Positions 1 to 10,807 of a stretch of DNA of 47,427 nucleotides are shown here, piece after piece. Every line of letters begins with the position of its first letter. Positions within the stretch are counted from its first letter, which is position 1. Where the stretch lies: assembly GCA_027575805.1 (NCBI GenBank), contig JANBPU010000124.1, forward strand, positions 1 to 47,427, read 5' to 3'. Made by a program: the position numbers and the translations under genes. The notes beneath the pieces were generated by a model. It was not told the origin of the DNA. It searched no databases and saw only the letters and a list, made by a program, of their open reading frames with translations. The DNA is from Mycoemilia scoparia (Eukaryota; Kickxellomycota; Kickxellomycetes; Kickxellales; Kickxellaceae).

Positions 1-177
1 GACATGGTGCTCAGCATGCCTTACATCCTTAATGACTGCCGGCTCCACAATGAAAACATCTATGACAGGCTTCCAATGCTATTTACGCATGGGATTTGCC
101 ACCTGCTGGGCTATGACCACGAACTCGATAGCGACTATATAAAAGCAAGTAGCCGCAAGAATTCCAGCATCAATTAG
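1..177 (+). CDS. YbeY-family endoribonuclease, 3' end only
   Basis: Frame 1 is open from the window edge to TAG at 175-177, giving the last 58 codons of a protein that begins outside the window. It contains HGICHLLGYDH at residues 32-42, which fits the zinc-binding HGxxHxxGYDH signature of the YbeY/UPF0054 family; the three histidines are the metal ligands. In bacteria YbeY processes 16S rRNA 3' ends and takes part in ribosome quality control. Eukaryotic homologues usually act in mitochondria or plastids, so an organellar role is inferred here. Only 16 residues follow the motif, slightly fewer than usual, and a small 3' exon beyond a splice site cannot be excluded. The gene runs convergently towards eS12, with 275 bp between the stops. 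Confidence 0.88.
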   Translation, partial: DMVLSMPYILNDCRLHNENIYDRLPMLFTHGICHLLGYDHELDSDYIKASSRKNSSIN

Positions 178-452
178 CAAGCCCTCCTCCTCCCTCAAAC
201 TAATGCAATGTACTTCTGTATAGATGTCGAAACGAGAGCATGAGATCCTCAAAATATTCCATTCAAATAGCAAAACAAGACTATTTCGTTTAGATAGAAC
301 TCCACCAACTTATTTGTAATAAAATATATGTTAGTAGCATCATAGCATTCAATTGCAAGTTGAGGAATCAATGTATGTATTTGGCTTAATGAAAAGGTAA
401 ACACAATAATCAAAACCCGAGAGATTCAACCAAAAACAGTAGATAGTGTGCT
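178..452. other. convergent intergenic spacer
   Basis: Short AT-rich spacer between the stops of the YbeY-like gene (+) and the eS12 gene (-). It should hold both 3' UTRs. I see no repeat or further coding potential in it. Confidence 0.6.
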
Positions 453-890
453 CTAGTTCTGGGCAAAGTTGTTGAGGATGACAGTGCGGCCCTCAGAGTC
501 CTCACCCCAGTTGGTAACGGCAACGCAAGAGGCGGAGACGACCTTGCGAGCGTTACCCTCACGATCGATCTTGCAGAGACCGGCCCATTCACCGAGCTTC
601 TTGCCATCGGAAACCTTGACAAGGGGAACGTTGGCCTCAGCGCAGAGAGCAGAGACGAGATCGGCAATACCCTTCTCCTCAGTAGCCTCGTTGAGGACAC
701 AGAGATGAGCTCTCTTGCTGTCAAGAGCCTTAACGACCTCACGGACACCACGGGTAAGACCACCATCAACAAGGGCCTTCTTCAAAACCTGCTCGAGAGC
801 CTCCTCAGTGGTAAGCTGAGCCTTGGTTTCAGTAACGGCAACCTCAACAACTTCCTGTTGTTCAACCACAACATCTCCTTCCGAGGCCAT
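453..890 (-). CDS. RPS12: 40S ribosomal protein S12 (eS12)
   Basis: Single-exon reading frame of 145 aa on the minus strand, starting MASEGDVVVEQQEVVEV. It has the acidic N-terminal tail and the L7Ae/L30e-like fold typical of eS12, with recognisable blocks such as LEQVLKKALVDGGLTRGVRE, AHLCVLNEA and LCAEANVPLVKV, and ends with NNFAQN. Yeast eS12 is 143 aa, so this is full length. The protein sits in the beak of the small ribosomal subunit in the cytosol. Codon use is visibly biased towards C- or G-ending codons compared with neighbours, as expected for a very highly expressed gene. No intron interrupts the coding sequence; a leader intron upstream cannot be judged. It is divergent from the GYF gene. 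Confidence 0.97.
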   Translation of the reverse strand: MASEGDVVVEQQEVVEVAVTETKAQLTTEEALEQVLKKALVDGGLTRGVREVVKALDSKRAHLCVLNEATEEKGIADLVSALCAEANVPLVKVSDGKKLGEWAGLCKIDREGNARKVVSASCVAVTNWGEDSEGRTVILNNFAQN

Positions 891-2310
891 TTTAGATTAT
901 AATTTAAGCTTTGTTTTACGAAACTAGATAAAGTCGAAATTAGTGGGCTTTTGTGGCCTACAGGACGTCCTTACTATAGTAATGGGTAAGGAAATGAATG
1001 GCGAATGGTCAGACATGAATTCAGGAAAATTATGTAAATTGCGTATGGGGAGTTATTGGATTCTTGTTTTTGGATTCGTCAAATCCATTGGACCTGACAT
1101 GGATGAGCATGTATCCTGCTGTATTGAAGCTAGTACTTACATGAGTGGATTCGTTTAAAACGATTGTAAAGAGGAAGAATTCGATGGATTCAGCCCTCAT
1201 CCATCATGTATACCTCCCCCACATCCACCACCCTCTGGCCAGCTTCCTTCAGTCTCTATGGTTTGCCTCCTGGTCACCCACAAGCCATTTTCGAATCCGC
1301 AAATTCCAAGCAGTTGATTTTATGTCAACAACCAAATTTGATTTGATCGGCCACCAATGCATTAGGCACTGCTATTAAACAGTCTTTGGGCATTCACACA
1401 TGACAAAAGGGCTAAAATGGTTCCTGTATATGCCAATAAATTTTGCAGATGGCGCCTATTTGAGCTGGCAGGTCATAATTGGTAAAAAGTAAGCCCAAAT
1501 TTGTCAAAGCGCCTCGTCTCTTATTTTGAACTTTTAAGGCCTATCGATCCCTCTTTTTTCTAATGGCGCTATTACATAAAATAGCTCATGAATATGATTT
1601 TGTATTAGCGCAATCAAGTGAAAAGTCTGTTTTTAATGTAAAGGCTGGGGTGGGGGTTGGATGCATACGACTTTTGCCATGCAATGCATTCCACTATAAA
1701 CTAGTCGTTAAAGTCATCTCTACCATTTGCCTATATGCGCTGTCTCAAAAATGCAGCATCAGCAAAAACCAGCTTACATGAGCCAGAACCTTAATTTGCT
1801 ATTTCCAGACAAAATATCACCCATCAAAGCCATTTGATAACCGAGCCATGTGTGTGGATTCACAAAAAGCTAAAGGCTCTTGTGTCTATTTTTTGTTTAG
1901 CTTTTTGTTGTTGTAGTGGCCAAAAGTGTTAACAACAAATCAGATTTTTACACTAGCGAATCAAACACACTAAAGAAAATGAAAGTGATGAAATGAATTT
2001 TCTTTTCCTTCTTATTCCTCCCCCCTATAAATACTACAGACTTTTTAAACGCAACAGGCAGCAACAGTAGCAACAAAAGCGATATACTTATTTATTGAAC
2101 ACTCTACCCACCTCATTTTAAATTTTAACCACCAGCTATTATTTTATTGAAAGCCTTTTAACTGAGTAAGCAGCCTGATAGCTTGTTAATATCGCTGTAG
2201 CTATTATTATTATTATTATTATTATTACTACTACTGTCGTCAAACGAATATGCGCATTTGCAATTGCATTTTAATTAACCACCAATTTTATTTAATTGAA
2301 TAGAACAAAA
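891..2310. promoter_or_regulatory. divergent intergenic region of eS12 and the GYF gene
   Basis: 1.4 kb between two divergent starts. A TATA-like box (TATAAATA) lies at 2026-2033 after a CT-rich tract, about 280 bp upstream of the GYF start, which implies a leader of roughly 250 nt. An ATT/TTA microsatellite lies at about 2202-2226. Short plus-strand open frames at 943-1158, 1145-1378 and 1563-1781 have no recognisable domain, and I do not call them genes. Confidence 0.5.
2026..2033 (+). promoter_or_regulatory. TATA box, GYF gene
   Basis: TATAAATA directly after a C-run and CT-rich stretch, on the coding strand. It is the only good TATA match in the 300 bp upstream of the GYF start codon. 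The transcription start would fall near 2060. Confidence 0.5.
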
Positions 2311-5300
2311 ATGAACTTTGGACCCGAATGGTAAGTGCCACATCCGATTTATATGGCACAATGTCAAATGCATTGCCCATAAGAAAGAATGGTTTTCTGA
2401 TCACCTCATTTTGTAAATAATAATGTTAAAGGATGCGCGGAGCAACTAATGCTTCTAAAGCCGGCGGTGCTGGCAATACAATCGACCCTGGTGCAACAGG
2501 CCAGTCTACTGAACAACAACAGCAGCACCAACAAGAGCCGCATAACTCTGGCAACAACAGCGGCTCAGCAGCAACAAAATATGAGTCTGAAAAACAATCC
2601 CCACCCAACAGCGCTGGTAGCCAAACATACATTGGCGTTGCAGGTAAGGGGAGCGACCAGCTTCATCCCTTCCGCTATACTAGGGATTTCATCCTAAACC
2701 TTTACAAGACTATGGAACTGCCAATCGATTTTGTTAAAAATGACATTGCGACCAGTCCAACCATCAATCCTCCCATTGGATTAAAGAAAATGACTGAAGA
2801 TGAGTTGAAGGTATGCTCCAGATATTCATGTATTTATCTATAGCAACTTTAATTATAATGATATGCTCCATACATGTGGAATTATTCTGTCATAAAAGGT
2901 ATTGAATACAAATACTTATGTCACTAATCTTTATTATTATAGCTGTTCAAGGGACCCGTAAACAGCAACCTGACAAAAAGGTTTATTATGCAGCAGCAGC
3001 AACAGCAGCAGCATATGCAACAACAAGCGCGTCACCAGGTATCTGGGGGTAGCTGGACTCGTGGTGGGAGATCCAAGAACTACACAAATCCCGCTGCAAG
3101 TGGAGGAGGTAACAACCTTAATAATAGAGGAAGCCATGTTGGAATTAGACACAAGCAGCAGCAAGATGGTGGCAGCGTAAAGGATGAGCGCAGGAAACCT
3201 ACTACTGCAGCAGAAGATGGTCTTGATGATGATAGACCAAACATGTGGGCTGGAATGAATATTCAACGTAACATGGTTGGTTCCTTTGGCGCCGATGGGG
3301 TGTTCCGCATAGACGGTATTGATGATAAGGGCTTGGAGCTTGAGTCACTTGAAAGCGGGTTGCCTTCGAATGATCTTGGATCCGTTATCACATCAGGCCT
3401 AGATCAACCGCTTCAGGCCCAACCTCCCCTGCAACAACAGCAATCTGCTCTTGAAAATTATTTAGAGGGAAATCTTGTTGATAAAAGTGCTTTACTATCA
3501 CAGGGTGAGCCTGTCACATCCAAACAGGACAATGATGGCTTTTTACCAAGCTACATTACCGGGCAGCGTAATGATTTAACGCAAGAAACCATTGCCAACG
3601 CTACCATGGGCCAATCCATGGGCCAATCTAGTCTCAATATCAGATGGTGGTATCGAGATGCGTACGAAAACATTCAAGGACCTTTCCCTACCGAAAATAT
3701 GGAGGACTGGTACCGCAATGGTTACTTCCCTTCTAACCTTGACGTAAAGTTTGGGGATCGTGATTTCGAACCTTTGAGTAGCCTGATCTATAAGGTCAAT
3801 GATATCAAGACTCCATTTACGACTTTTGTCAACTTTACCATTATGGATCCCAATTTCTCATCTACTGAGAATATTGGGCTGGGCGATGCAAGTATTTCCT
3901 CGAGCACTGCAGACTTACCTGTGACGGGCAGTGAAAGGTTATCTGACTTACCGCACCTTGATATCTGGGCAAGTCAGCAGCAAGAAAAGGCTGATGCCCC
4001 AACTTCTGGTGCGCAGCCTAATCCTATTTCCAACAACATCCAATTGAGTCAGAGTAATGCTCGGGAGAACACTTTAAGACAAAGTGCCAATATTCAGGCC
4101 CAAGATCCTAACAAAGCTCAACAATCATTGCAGATATTGAGTATCCTTGAGTTCCAACACCAGCAGATCACCAAATTTATTGAACTCCAACAGAGTATTG
4201 TTCTCATTCAGCATACTGGCCAACAGAAGCTAATGGAGATCACTGCTGCATTCAGACAAGAAGAACAGAAGCTTCAGCTGCAGGGTGCAACCCAGGATAT
4301 GTATATACAGCTTCAGCAAAGATTCCAATTGTTCGAGAGCCAGGAACGTCATCGCGTTGATCAAGAAATACAGGCGCACACAAGTTATCTGCTACAGATT
4401 GAGCAAACCTTTGATCCACTAGTTCACGATACAATTCGTCAGGGTGGTCTTGAGTATGCCCTAAACTTTATCCGTGAGCAGATCAATGTAACACGCAGCC
4501 AAATTTCAGCTGATCCACAGCTTTTGAGTGGACAACAGCCAATGCATGTACATGGACAATCGGAAAATATCGGGAATAATGTTCCTAGTAATACCGCAAA
4601 CCAAAGCGAAGATAGTCAAGGGCAACAACAACAACAACAACAGCAGCAGCAACCAGCTAAACCTGAAGCAGATGCATCGCAGGCGGTTGAATCTAAATCC
4701 ACACCTGGCTTTGTAAATGACGATGTCAAATCACTGGAAAAGAAGCTTGAAGACGCCAAGATCTCTGAAGACAAGAAAGAGTCAATAGACCAAAGTCCAA
4801 ATAAACCACATATTGATGCACCAGTACTTGAGGTCAAAAACGTGTGGAACAAGCCCAAGGTCGTCTATGATAAAGATGATATCGCTAATGAACTTTCAAA
4901 ACAGAAGGACATCCCAAAGTCTAGCGGAACTCAAAAGGACAACACCAAGGATGATAGTGCAGACTCTGTAAAGGGGGCAAAATCCGCTAACCAATCGCAG
5001 AAAAAGGGCAACTCAAAGAGTGCCAAAATCATATTGAGCAGCACAACAACTACAAAGATTGAACCCCCATCTCCAACTATGCCCTCAACTCCATGGGGTA
5101 ATAAGGGCGCTTCCTCAACTCCCAAAAAATCACTGGCCGAGATCCAGCAAGAAGAGGAGGCAAGAGCCCATGAAAATCGCCAGAGCAAGCAGAGCAATCA
5201 CGTCATTTCAACATCGGCATCTGGCTTAAAAGAGGAACCAAGCGGTAGAAAGATATATGTCCAGCTACTCAACACAGAATCTCAGAGCGAAAAAATTGTA

Positions 5301-5939
5301 TCACAAGGTGGAAGCGTTTGGAACACCCCTGGTGGACTAACTGGAGGAGCAGCTCATACATCATCCACTTCGACAAACGCAGCTCTGGCACATTCACCTT
5401 TGGTCCGTGGTGGAAGTTCACGAAATGGTTCAGAGAGATCACCGCCAAGCAGCGTTGCAGTCGCACCAAGAACAATAGGTAATACCATTTCTTCGCCTCC
5501 AGCATCATTTGCAGCAACCGCTTCATCGAGCAGTAGAGCTAGTAGTGGAAATGCAAAACAAAAGCCTGGCAAATCTGGATCTAATGGGCCACACACGCCA
5601 TCACTTCAATTTATTACATGGTGTCGTGCCAAATTGCGTGGACTCCATGGGATCAATGTTGACGAGTTTATCCAAGTACTATTGTCATTCCCTTTGAACC
5701 CGCCAAAATCATCGCTCGACATTATTACCGAGCAAGTTCATGCTTATTCCAAAGATCTAAATGGACGTCAATTTGCCGAAGAATTTGTCAAGAAGCGCAA
5801 GGAAGATGCTGCCGGAACCTTCAGTAGCAACATTGCTAATTCAGTTGCTATCAACAGTGGATTTGGTAAATCTAGTAGCAACGACACACCAGCCAATGCC
5901 TTCCAGGTCGTAGGAAAGAAAGGACGCAGACGCAATTAG
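2311..5939 (+). CDS. GIGYF/SMY2-type GYF-domain protein, three exons
   Basis: Exons 2311-2330, 2432-2810 and 2943-5939, with introns GTAAGT..AAAG (101 bp) and GTATGC..TATAG (132 bp), join in frame to 1131 aa. The N-terminus MNFGPEWMRG matches the conserved FGPEW-(L/M)-R start of GIGYF proteins. A Y-T-R-D-F-I-L-N-L helix at about 89-97 lies where animal GIGYF carries its 4EHP-binding motif. The GYF domain (WWYRDAYENIQGPF.., about 367-418) binds proline-rich PPG-type ligands. A conserved C-terminal helical block (FITWCRAKLRGLHG.., about 1022-1090) precedes the basic end VVGKKGRRRN. Gln-rich tracts lie near 149-165 and 690-700. The family represses translation and promotes mRNA decay with 4EHP or CCR4-NOT partners in the cytoplasm. 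The tiny first exon encodes only MNFGPEW, and its splice is supported by that conserved motif. Confidence 0.93.
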
Positions 5940-6309
5940 CAAAAGAGGGTGGATTGATTTGTATGTATGCGAACGTGAGTGAACGTTGGTTTGTAGTGTA
6001 ATAGAGACGTTATATTTTCTTTTATCAGTACCAACCAGATGTTGATTTGCCCACCACAGCTGGTGATCACAATTCAAGAATGCGCAGTTGGATATGCCTT
6101 TCTCAATCCTGCTTTCTTGCTGCTCTTTCCTATTGCCTTTTTCTCTTGATTTCTAGCATATCTCATATTCTTTGGTTTAGTTTAAGGATAAATATATCTC
6201 AATATTGAATTAAAGGAACAGTGTTTATTATCAATCAGAAGTTTTTGGAAAATAGATTCGACAAGCGAGCGAGGCAGGAGTTGAGCATGTATTAGTCATT
6301 TGAACAGAA

Positions 6310-6422
6310 GGGTAATAATTTTTGAAGGGTGTATTTTAACTAGTAAAATCGGACATCAATTTGGCTGTGATTGCGCCTATAATTATAGGTCACCAAAATG
6401 TCCTCTTCAAAAGTTATTGGCC
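6310..6422. mobile_element. TIR element (MITE-like), copy 1
   Basis: Begins GGGTAATAATTTTTGAAGGG and ends with the imperfect inverse (TCTTCAAAAGTTATTGGCC). The core contains GGCTGTGATTGCGCCTATAA, shared with copies 3 and 4 and, inverted, with copy 2. It is about 113 bp with no coding capacity. A non-autonomous DNA transposon is the simplest reading. Confidence 0.75.
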
Positions 6423-6602
6423 AGATTTACAAGGAAAAGAATATTACAAAAAGTAAAAACGGAAATCAAATATCAGCAAACTATACATATTATTACAAAA
6501 TCTAGTATAAAGAGTTCAACAAGAAAATCATTGACCCAATGGAAATCATGAAAAACACACCAAGTCTATCAACAACAAAAGCAATAGTAATAACATTGAT
6601 AA

Positions 6603-6720
6603 TATGGGCAATAATTTTTGAAGGGTGAATTTTGGGGACCAGTGATTATAGGGGAATCACAGCCAAATGGATGTCCAGTTTTTCTAGTAAACTTTCACCC
6701 TTCAAAAATTATTGCCCATA
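6603..6720. mobile_element. TIR element (MITE-like), copy 2, intact
   Basis: 118 bp whose first and last 27 bases are perfect inverted repeats including the flanking TA. The repeat starts TGGGCAATAATTTTTGAAGG after TA and ends in its exact inverse before TA. TA on both sides is what a Tc1/mariner-type (Stowaway-like) target-site duplication would leave. The core is inverted relative to copies 1, 3 and 4. It is the best preserved copy in the window. Confidence 0.85.
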
Positions 6721-7294
6721 TAGGATTAATAAAAATATATTATGGAATTTTTGTTGATTACGATGATGTTGAAAATTATTGATAAAGCGGGTGTATATTA
6801 AATTAAAACAGGTAACCAAAGTGAACAAACCTCATGATTTGTAAACAGTAAGGGTGGTATAGGTTATAAATCAAAAGGTTTAATAAGGAGTGGTGAGAAA
6901 AAGCAAGATTTTCTTTAAACAAAAGTGAGTGGATAAAAGCCACTAAATAATGTTGGCGATGATGATGATAATGATAATGCCATAAAGATAAACAATTGAT
7001 ATCAAAGAAAATTACACAAGAAATAAAATAAAATAAACGACCAATCACAAAATTTAGATATTTAAATTTGCAGATGGAAAATATTGTGTCAAAGAGTATT
7101 AACGGTAAATCAAAGTCAAAAATTATGTTTTTGATTTCACTTTCACCATAAAAAGGAATTAAGAAGGGGAGCAAAACTAATGTTAAGTGTTTGTCAGAGC
7201 GATAACAAAAATAGATGTGAGTATGTAAGTAGAAATGTATTACAGAGAAATAACTAAAGAAGCAAGTAAAAAATAAATCAATCAATCAATCTAA

Positions 7295-7403
7295 AGCAAA
7301 ATGGGTTTTCAGGAATTGCATATCAAATAGCCGATGATTGGGCCAAAATCTATGGACTCACTTTTACCTAATTCATGCCTAATCACCAGTGAAATTTCAC
7401 CAA
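7295..7403 (+). pseudogene. decayed coding repeat, copy A
   Basis: About 109 bp homologous to 45163-45268, 46150-46253 and, inverted, about 13090-13215. In the shared frame it reads SKMGFQELHIK-stop-PMIGPKS and later LITSEISP. The stop falls where copy D has Trp. It ends abruptly after the ITSEI block and runs into CCCTTCAAAAATATA, which resembles a half TIR of the short element. Confidence 0.65.
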
Positions 7404-7952
7404 AAGGTGCCCTTCAAAAATATAATCCATATCGATACTGTGCCTGCTGGTAGACAAATCAATATATATTAGCCGTTGTGGTTGTTGTGGTTAAGGCAGA
7501 AAAAGAATTTCATAAATGATTTATGAATATTGGATTCTAGGTTACGTGTCAAAAAACAGCATAAATAAACTTAAAAATTATTAATAAAACAATTGGGACA
7601 AGAGGTTTTGTTTTAGATTTGAAAACAGCATGATTCACGCAAAAGTTATTTTCATAAGTAAATAAGTACAAATATTAAATGAGGAAGGAGTGCAAGAACA
7701 GTTTGTAGTAAAATCAAATGACTTTATTTCTATTTTATTTTTATTTTTATGTGCATAATTGTTCAAGGCGTCAAAATGTGAATGAAATAAAACGGTTTTC
7801 TTTAATACAAATTAATTGAAAAAGAAATTAAATATCAATAATGTTTCGCATATACTATTACAAAAATCATTATGTTTGATAATCTATAGCTTGATTCATT
7901 ATGCTTTACAACATGATTCCTGCTTCTAATTTAAAATATAAAATAAATAAAA

Positions 7953-8047
7953 GTGATGATTTATTGAAGGGTGGCTATTTGATGATCAACTGCGATTGCA
8001 CCTATAGTTGTTGAGCACAAAATGATACCCTTCAAAAATATCACCTA
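7953..8047. mobile_element. TIR element (MITE-like), copy 3
   Basis: About 95 bp. The left end GTGATGATTTATTGAAGGGT pairs imperfectly with the right end ACCCTTCAAAAATATCACC. The core ATCAACTGCGATTGCACCTA is nearly the same as copy 4 (ATCAACTGTGATTGCCCCTA). Confidence 0.7.
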
Positions 8048-8387
8048 TGTTTGGTTTGAATTAGAAATACTGCACTACTTTATATTATACGTCTTATTGC
8101 TAGATTTTGTTTTATAATATGCAATGATACTAGTTTATATTTCCATGATTTTTTCCAAACTATAGTATCTATTTCTCAGGGTTCTACTGATGTTTTGGTT
8201 GTCCTCATTGCATCAAGATGTGCCTACTTTTTTGAAATTATGCCATATGTTTTATACAAAAGTTGTATAAATCAAATAGTTTCTATAAAAAATGCAATGT
8301 TAAGAAGTAACTATGATTATATCAACAAAGGCATCCTTTGGCTGTTTCAAAAATTATAGCCATTTATGAAAGTCAGCCTTTAAATTT

Positions 8388-9590
8388 CTATACTGAGTAA
8401 AAACCCCGAAGAGCTAGAAATAGTTTTATAAGGGTCGAGAATTTGTTGATGTCGTGATTTATGTTGCAAAAAGATAATGTAGAATGAACCAGTTTTCCAA
8501 ACGGAGTACTGACATCTCTGCGGCTGTGGGCGTCATCATAATAGTAGTCCTTTGGTGTTGAATAGTAATATTTATGGATTTTTGATTCTAGTGTTTCAAC
8601 TTTATCAAGATTTGTGAGTGTATGTGCCAAAAATTCAATATTGATGAATTGTGCTATTGGGAGCAAAATGTCAGGAGTTAAAGGTGCAGCGGTTTTACTT
8701 ATACAGAGACTCTTTAGAGTTCTTGCGAAACACAGAGTGAAAGTGATTTTGGCTGGTCTGGACATCCTTTAAGGAGACGATTAAACCTTACGGTTTTTAG
8801 ATTTGGGAATAAGCTGCTGTTAGATATCCCATTTCTGCTTACAATTTCAGCGCACTGGTCCTTAGGAACAAGGGGTTTATTGAAAATGAGTCTATTTAGA
8901 CTATAGAATGCTTTATCACAAGGTCCTGAAGAAGCAGGAGATGATGACAATGCCACTGCTTTGAAGCGACTTTTGAGCGACTTGTAATGGTCTTTTGACA
9001 AGAAAACATTTGAAGCATCTTCCAATGCGCTGTAAAAGAGGGTTAGAGTCTTTAGATTGAAAAATTTGCCACAGGCGCATCTCTTGTTCTTAAAATAATA
9101 CCAGTGGCACACTTGAGCCCAATGTCTAAAAAATAGCGAGTTTATGATGTGTGTAAATGTTTAGCTGAATGAACTAGTGACTGTATTTGGGAGTGGGGAA
9201 ATAGGCTGGTAAGTATGTTTGTAATAACCTGCCAAAGAGATTCTTGACATTGTCGTGATATAGCCAGATTCGGTAGATAGAGGGAAAAGCTACCTCATAA
9301 GATTTCATAGAAACCAACTTTAGCTCATCCAGGACTTTGGAAAGGGGTACATGAACCAAATAATTTCATATTTTCAATTGTGGTATGAAATAGTAGCTCT
9401 TTATGCATAGCTAGTAAATCGATCCATTTAATTGTGAACAGAAACAATAAAAGCATTGCGGCAAATATGTTGGGTATAGACTGGTTATATTCAAATTTAA
9501 TGGCTTTGTTGTAATGTGGGAGCTTGGGAATCATCAGTCTATTCACTTTTTGTGAAAAATCTACCAGTGATTTAAACCAAAAAAAACATT
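8388..9590 (-). pseudogene. broken leucine-rich (F-box/LRR-like) gene
   Basis: Successive minus-strand open pieces (about 9590-9325, 9359-9174, 9112-8714, 8765-8388) read as one protein split by frame changes near 9340 and 8740 and a stop at 9174-9176. The pieces share leucine-rich repeat style lines: SIPNIFAAMLLL and FTIKWIDLLA, then FNLKTLTLFYSAL, then FPNLKTVRFNRLL, then ARTLKSLCISKTAAPL. At 8714-8765 two frames overlap and coding character passes from one to the other, and no GT-AG intron there restores the frame. I infer a decayed member of the large F-box/LRR families common in fungi. No F-box itself is visible, so the family label is tentative. The intact parts may still be transcribed. 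Confidence 0.5.
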
Positions 9591-9952
9591 GTTGAAAAGC
9601 AGTGGGCCGATCATTTTACTCTACTACAAAAACTTTCTACCAAAGTTCTTTTTTGGTAGGTTGGTAGAATCATGTCTTATCGACTCCTCATCAGATGCTT
9701 AGATGGAAGGCAGATCTTATAGCATGATTCTATGGCTGTCATCAATATCTTCCAACGCTATGTCAATCTAAATAATTTTTTTACAAGGTAGCTTCAAAAA
9801 ATATAGCCATCGATTGATACATAAAATATATAGGCTAGAACGAACTTTCACCATTCTGAAATATTTTGAAAAATGCATATAAACCACCCAGCCACTACAC
9901 TCTAGAGTTTCCTAGTGTTATAATAATCCCATTTTCTTTCCTCAAGTACAAT
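9591..9952. promoter_or_regulatory. promoter of the 284-aa unknown gene
   Basis: AT-rich spacer with a TATA-like box CATATAAA at 9877-9884, about 70 bp before the ATG at 9953. A half-TIR-like string (AGCTTCAAAAAATATAGCC) lies at about 9789-9808. Confidence 0.45.
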
Positions 9953-10807
9953 ATGAACCGTTCACTCTCGCGACTTTCCACTATAACCAAAGGCCGCCTT
10001 TTACAAAGGAAGTCATCCACTCCTGTCCTCAAAGGCTCATCCGTTGAAGCGATTGACTCTAAGTACATGACCCTGTGCTCTACAATTAGCCATATTCCAC
10101 TGGTTCTCTGCAACAACAATTTTGATGAAAATACCATATATTTCTATTCAGAAATGTTGGACGAAATGGCGTGTTTGCTAAAGGGTGCCATGAATTCAGG
10201 AAACAGCGGAGCATCTTCTCTTATTTCCAGGCTTATCGAAGTACCTTTCTTGTTTCTGGATGATGCAAGGAAATATTTTGAAGTCGCAGGGTGCAACATT
10301 GACAATGATTGGTTTCATCACCATGATATTTCTGGACTTGTGGGAATCATCAACACTGAGATGAAAATGCGCGATTACTTGTGTGCGATCATGGATATGC
10401 AACGAAGCGTTTCTGCTTCTAGCACAATTTTTCGTTTTTTTGGAGATTATGAACACACAACCTACTCTTTCAATAGCAATGGAGAAAAGGTTGGTCTTTA
10501 TTCTGTTTTCATAGAGAAGGCTACCGAACTTGTGGACAAGTTTCGTAAAGAAATTCCCGAACTTGCCAAGCAATGTATTGGTCACAACGAATCTCTTTTC
10601 CGTGAGAGATATGACCAAAAGCATCAAAAACTCCATGCTAAGATTGAAAAGTTAGTTAGTGATATAAAAGAGCTTGTTGGAGATTCAGGACAAAAAGGCA
10701 GGGCCAATATGCCGACTGAGAATTCTAGTGACAATGATGTCCGTAAAAAAAACTTTCGGCGGTCAATAACCCAATACCTGACTCGCAGTTCAACTTCATC
10801 TTTTTGA
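9953..10807 (+). CDS. lineage-specific protein of unknown function, 284 aa (paralogue 1)
   Basis: Single-exon frame. The first in-frame ATG is 9953 (MNRSLSRLSTITKGRLLQRK); the frame is open upstream to 9866 but without ATG, and the TATA-like box near 9880 supports the ATG. I do not recognise a domain. The protein is mostly helical in character, with a basic Ser/Thr-rich N-terminus, a charged helix at about 225-245 (LHAKIEKLVSDIKELVGD) and a basic Ser/Thr-rich tail (RRSITQYLTRSS). No signal peptide or membrane segment is evident. Its middle aligns with the next gene: KMRDY at 138-142, an IF pair 22 residues after the K, and FI..VDKFRK near 186-199. Function is unknown; it is probably soluble and intracellular. 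Confidence 0.75.
   Translation: MNRSLSRLSTITKGRLLQRKSSTPVLKGSSVEAIDSKYMTLCSTISHIPLVLCNNNFDENTIYFYSEMLDEMACLLKGAMNSGNSGASSLISRLIEVPFLFLDDARKYFEVAGCNIDNDWFHHHDISGLVGIINTEMKMRDYLCAIMDMQRSVSASSTIFRFFGDYEHTTYSFNSNGEKVGLYSVFIEKATELVDKFRKEIPELAKQCIGHNESLFRERYDQKHQKLHAKIEKLVSDIKELVGDSGQKGRANMPTENSSDNDVRKKNFRRSITQYLTRSSTSSF

Larger units (their letters stand above)
5940..8387. other. gene-free, repeat-bearing spacer
   Basis: AT-rich DNA with no credible gene. It holds three copies of a short TIR element (6310-6422, 6603-6720, 7953-8047) and one copy of the decayed coding repeat (7295-7403). A 160-codon open frame on the minus strand (6803-7285) has only AT-driven Phe/Ile/Tyr/His-rich composition and no domain. 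Confidence 0.55.

Noticed and set aside
1563..1640. Possible fifth copy of the coding repeat (ACATAAAATAGCTCATGA)
   Set aside because: Only about 14 bases resemble copy B, and the diagnostic IGPKS and TSEI blocks are absent.
6803..7285. 160-codon minus-strand frame rich in Phe, Ile, Tyr and His
   Set aside because: Composition follows AT-rich DNA; it overlaps no promoter and contains no known motif.
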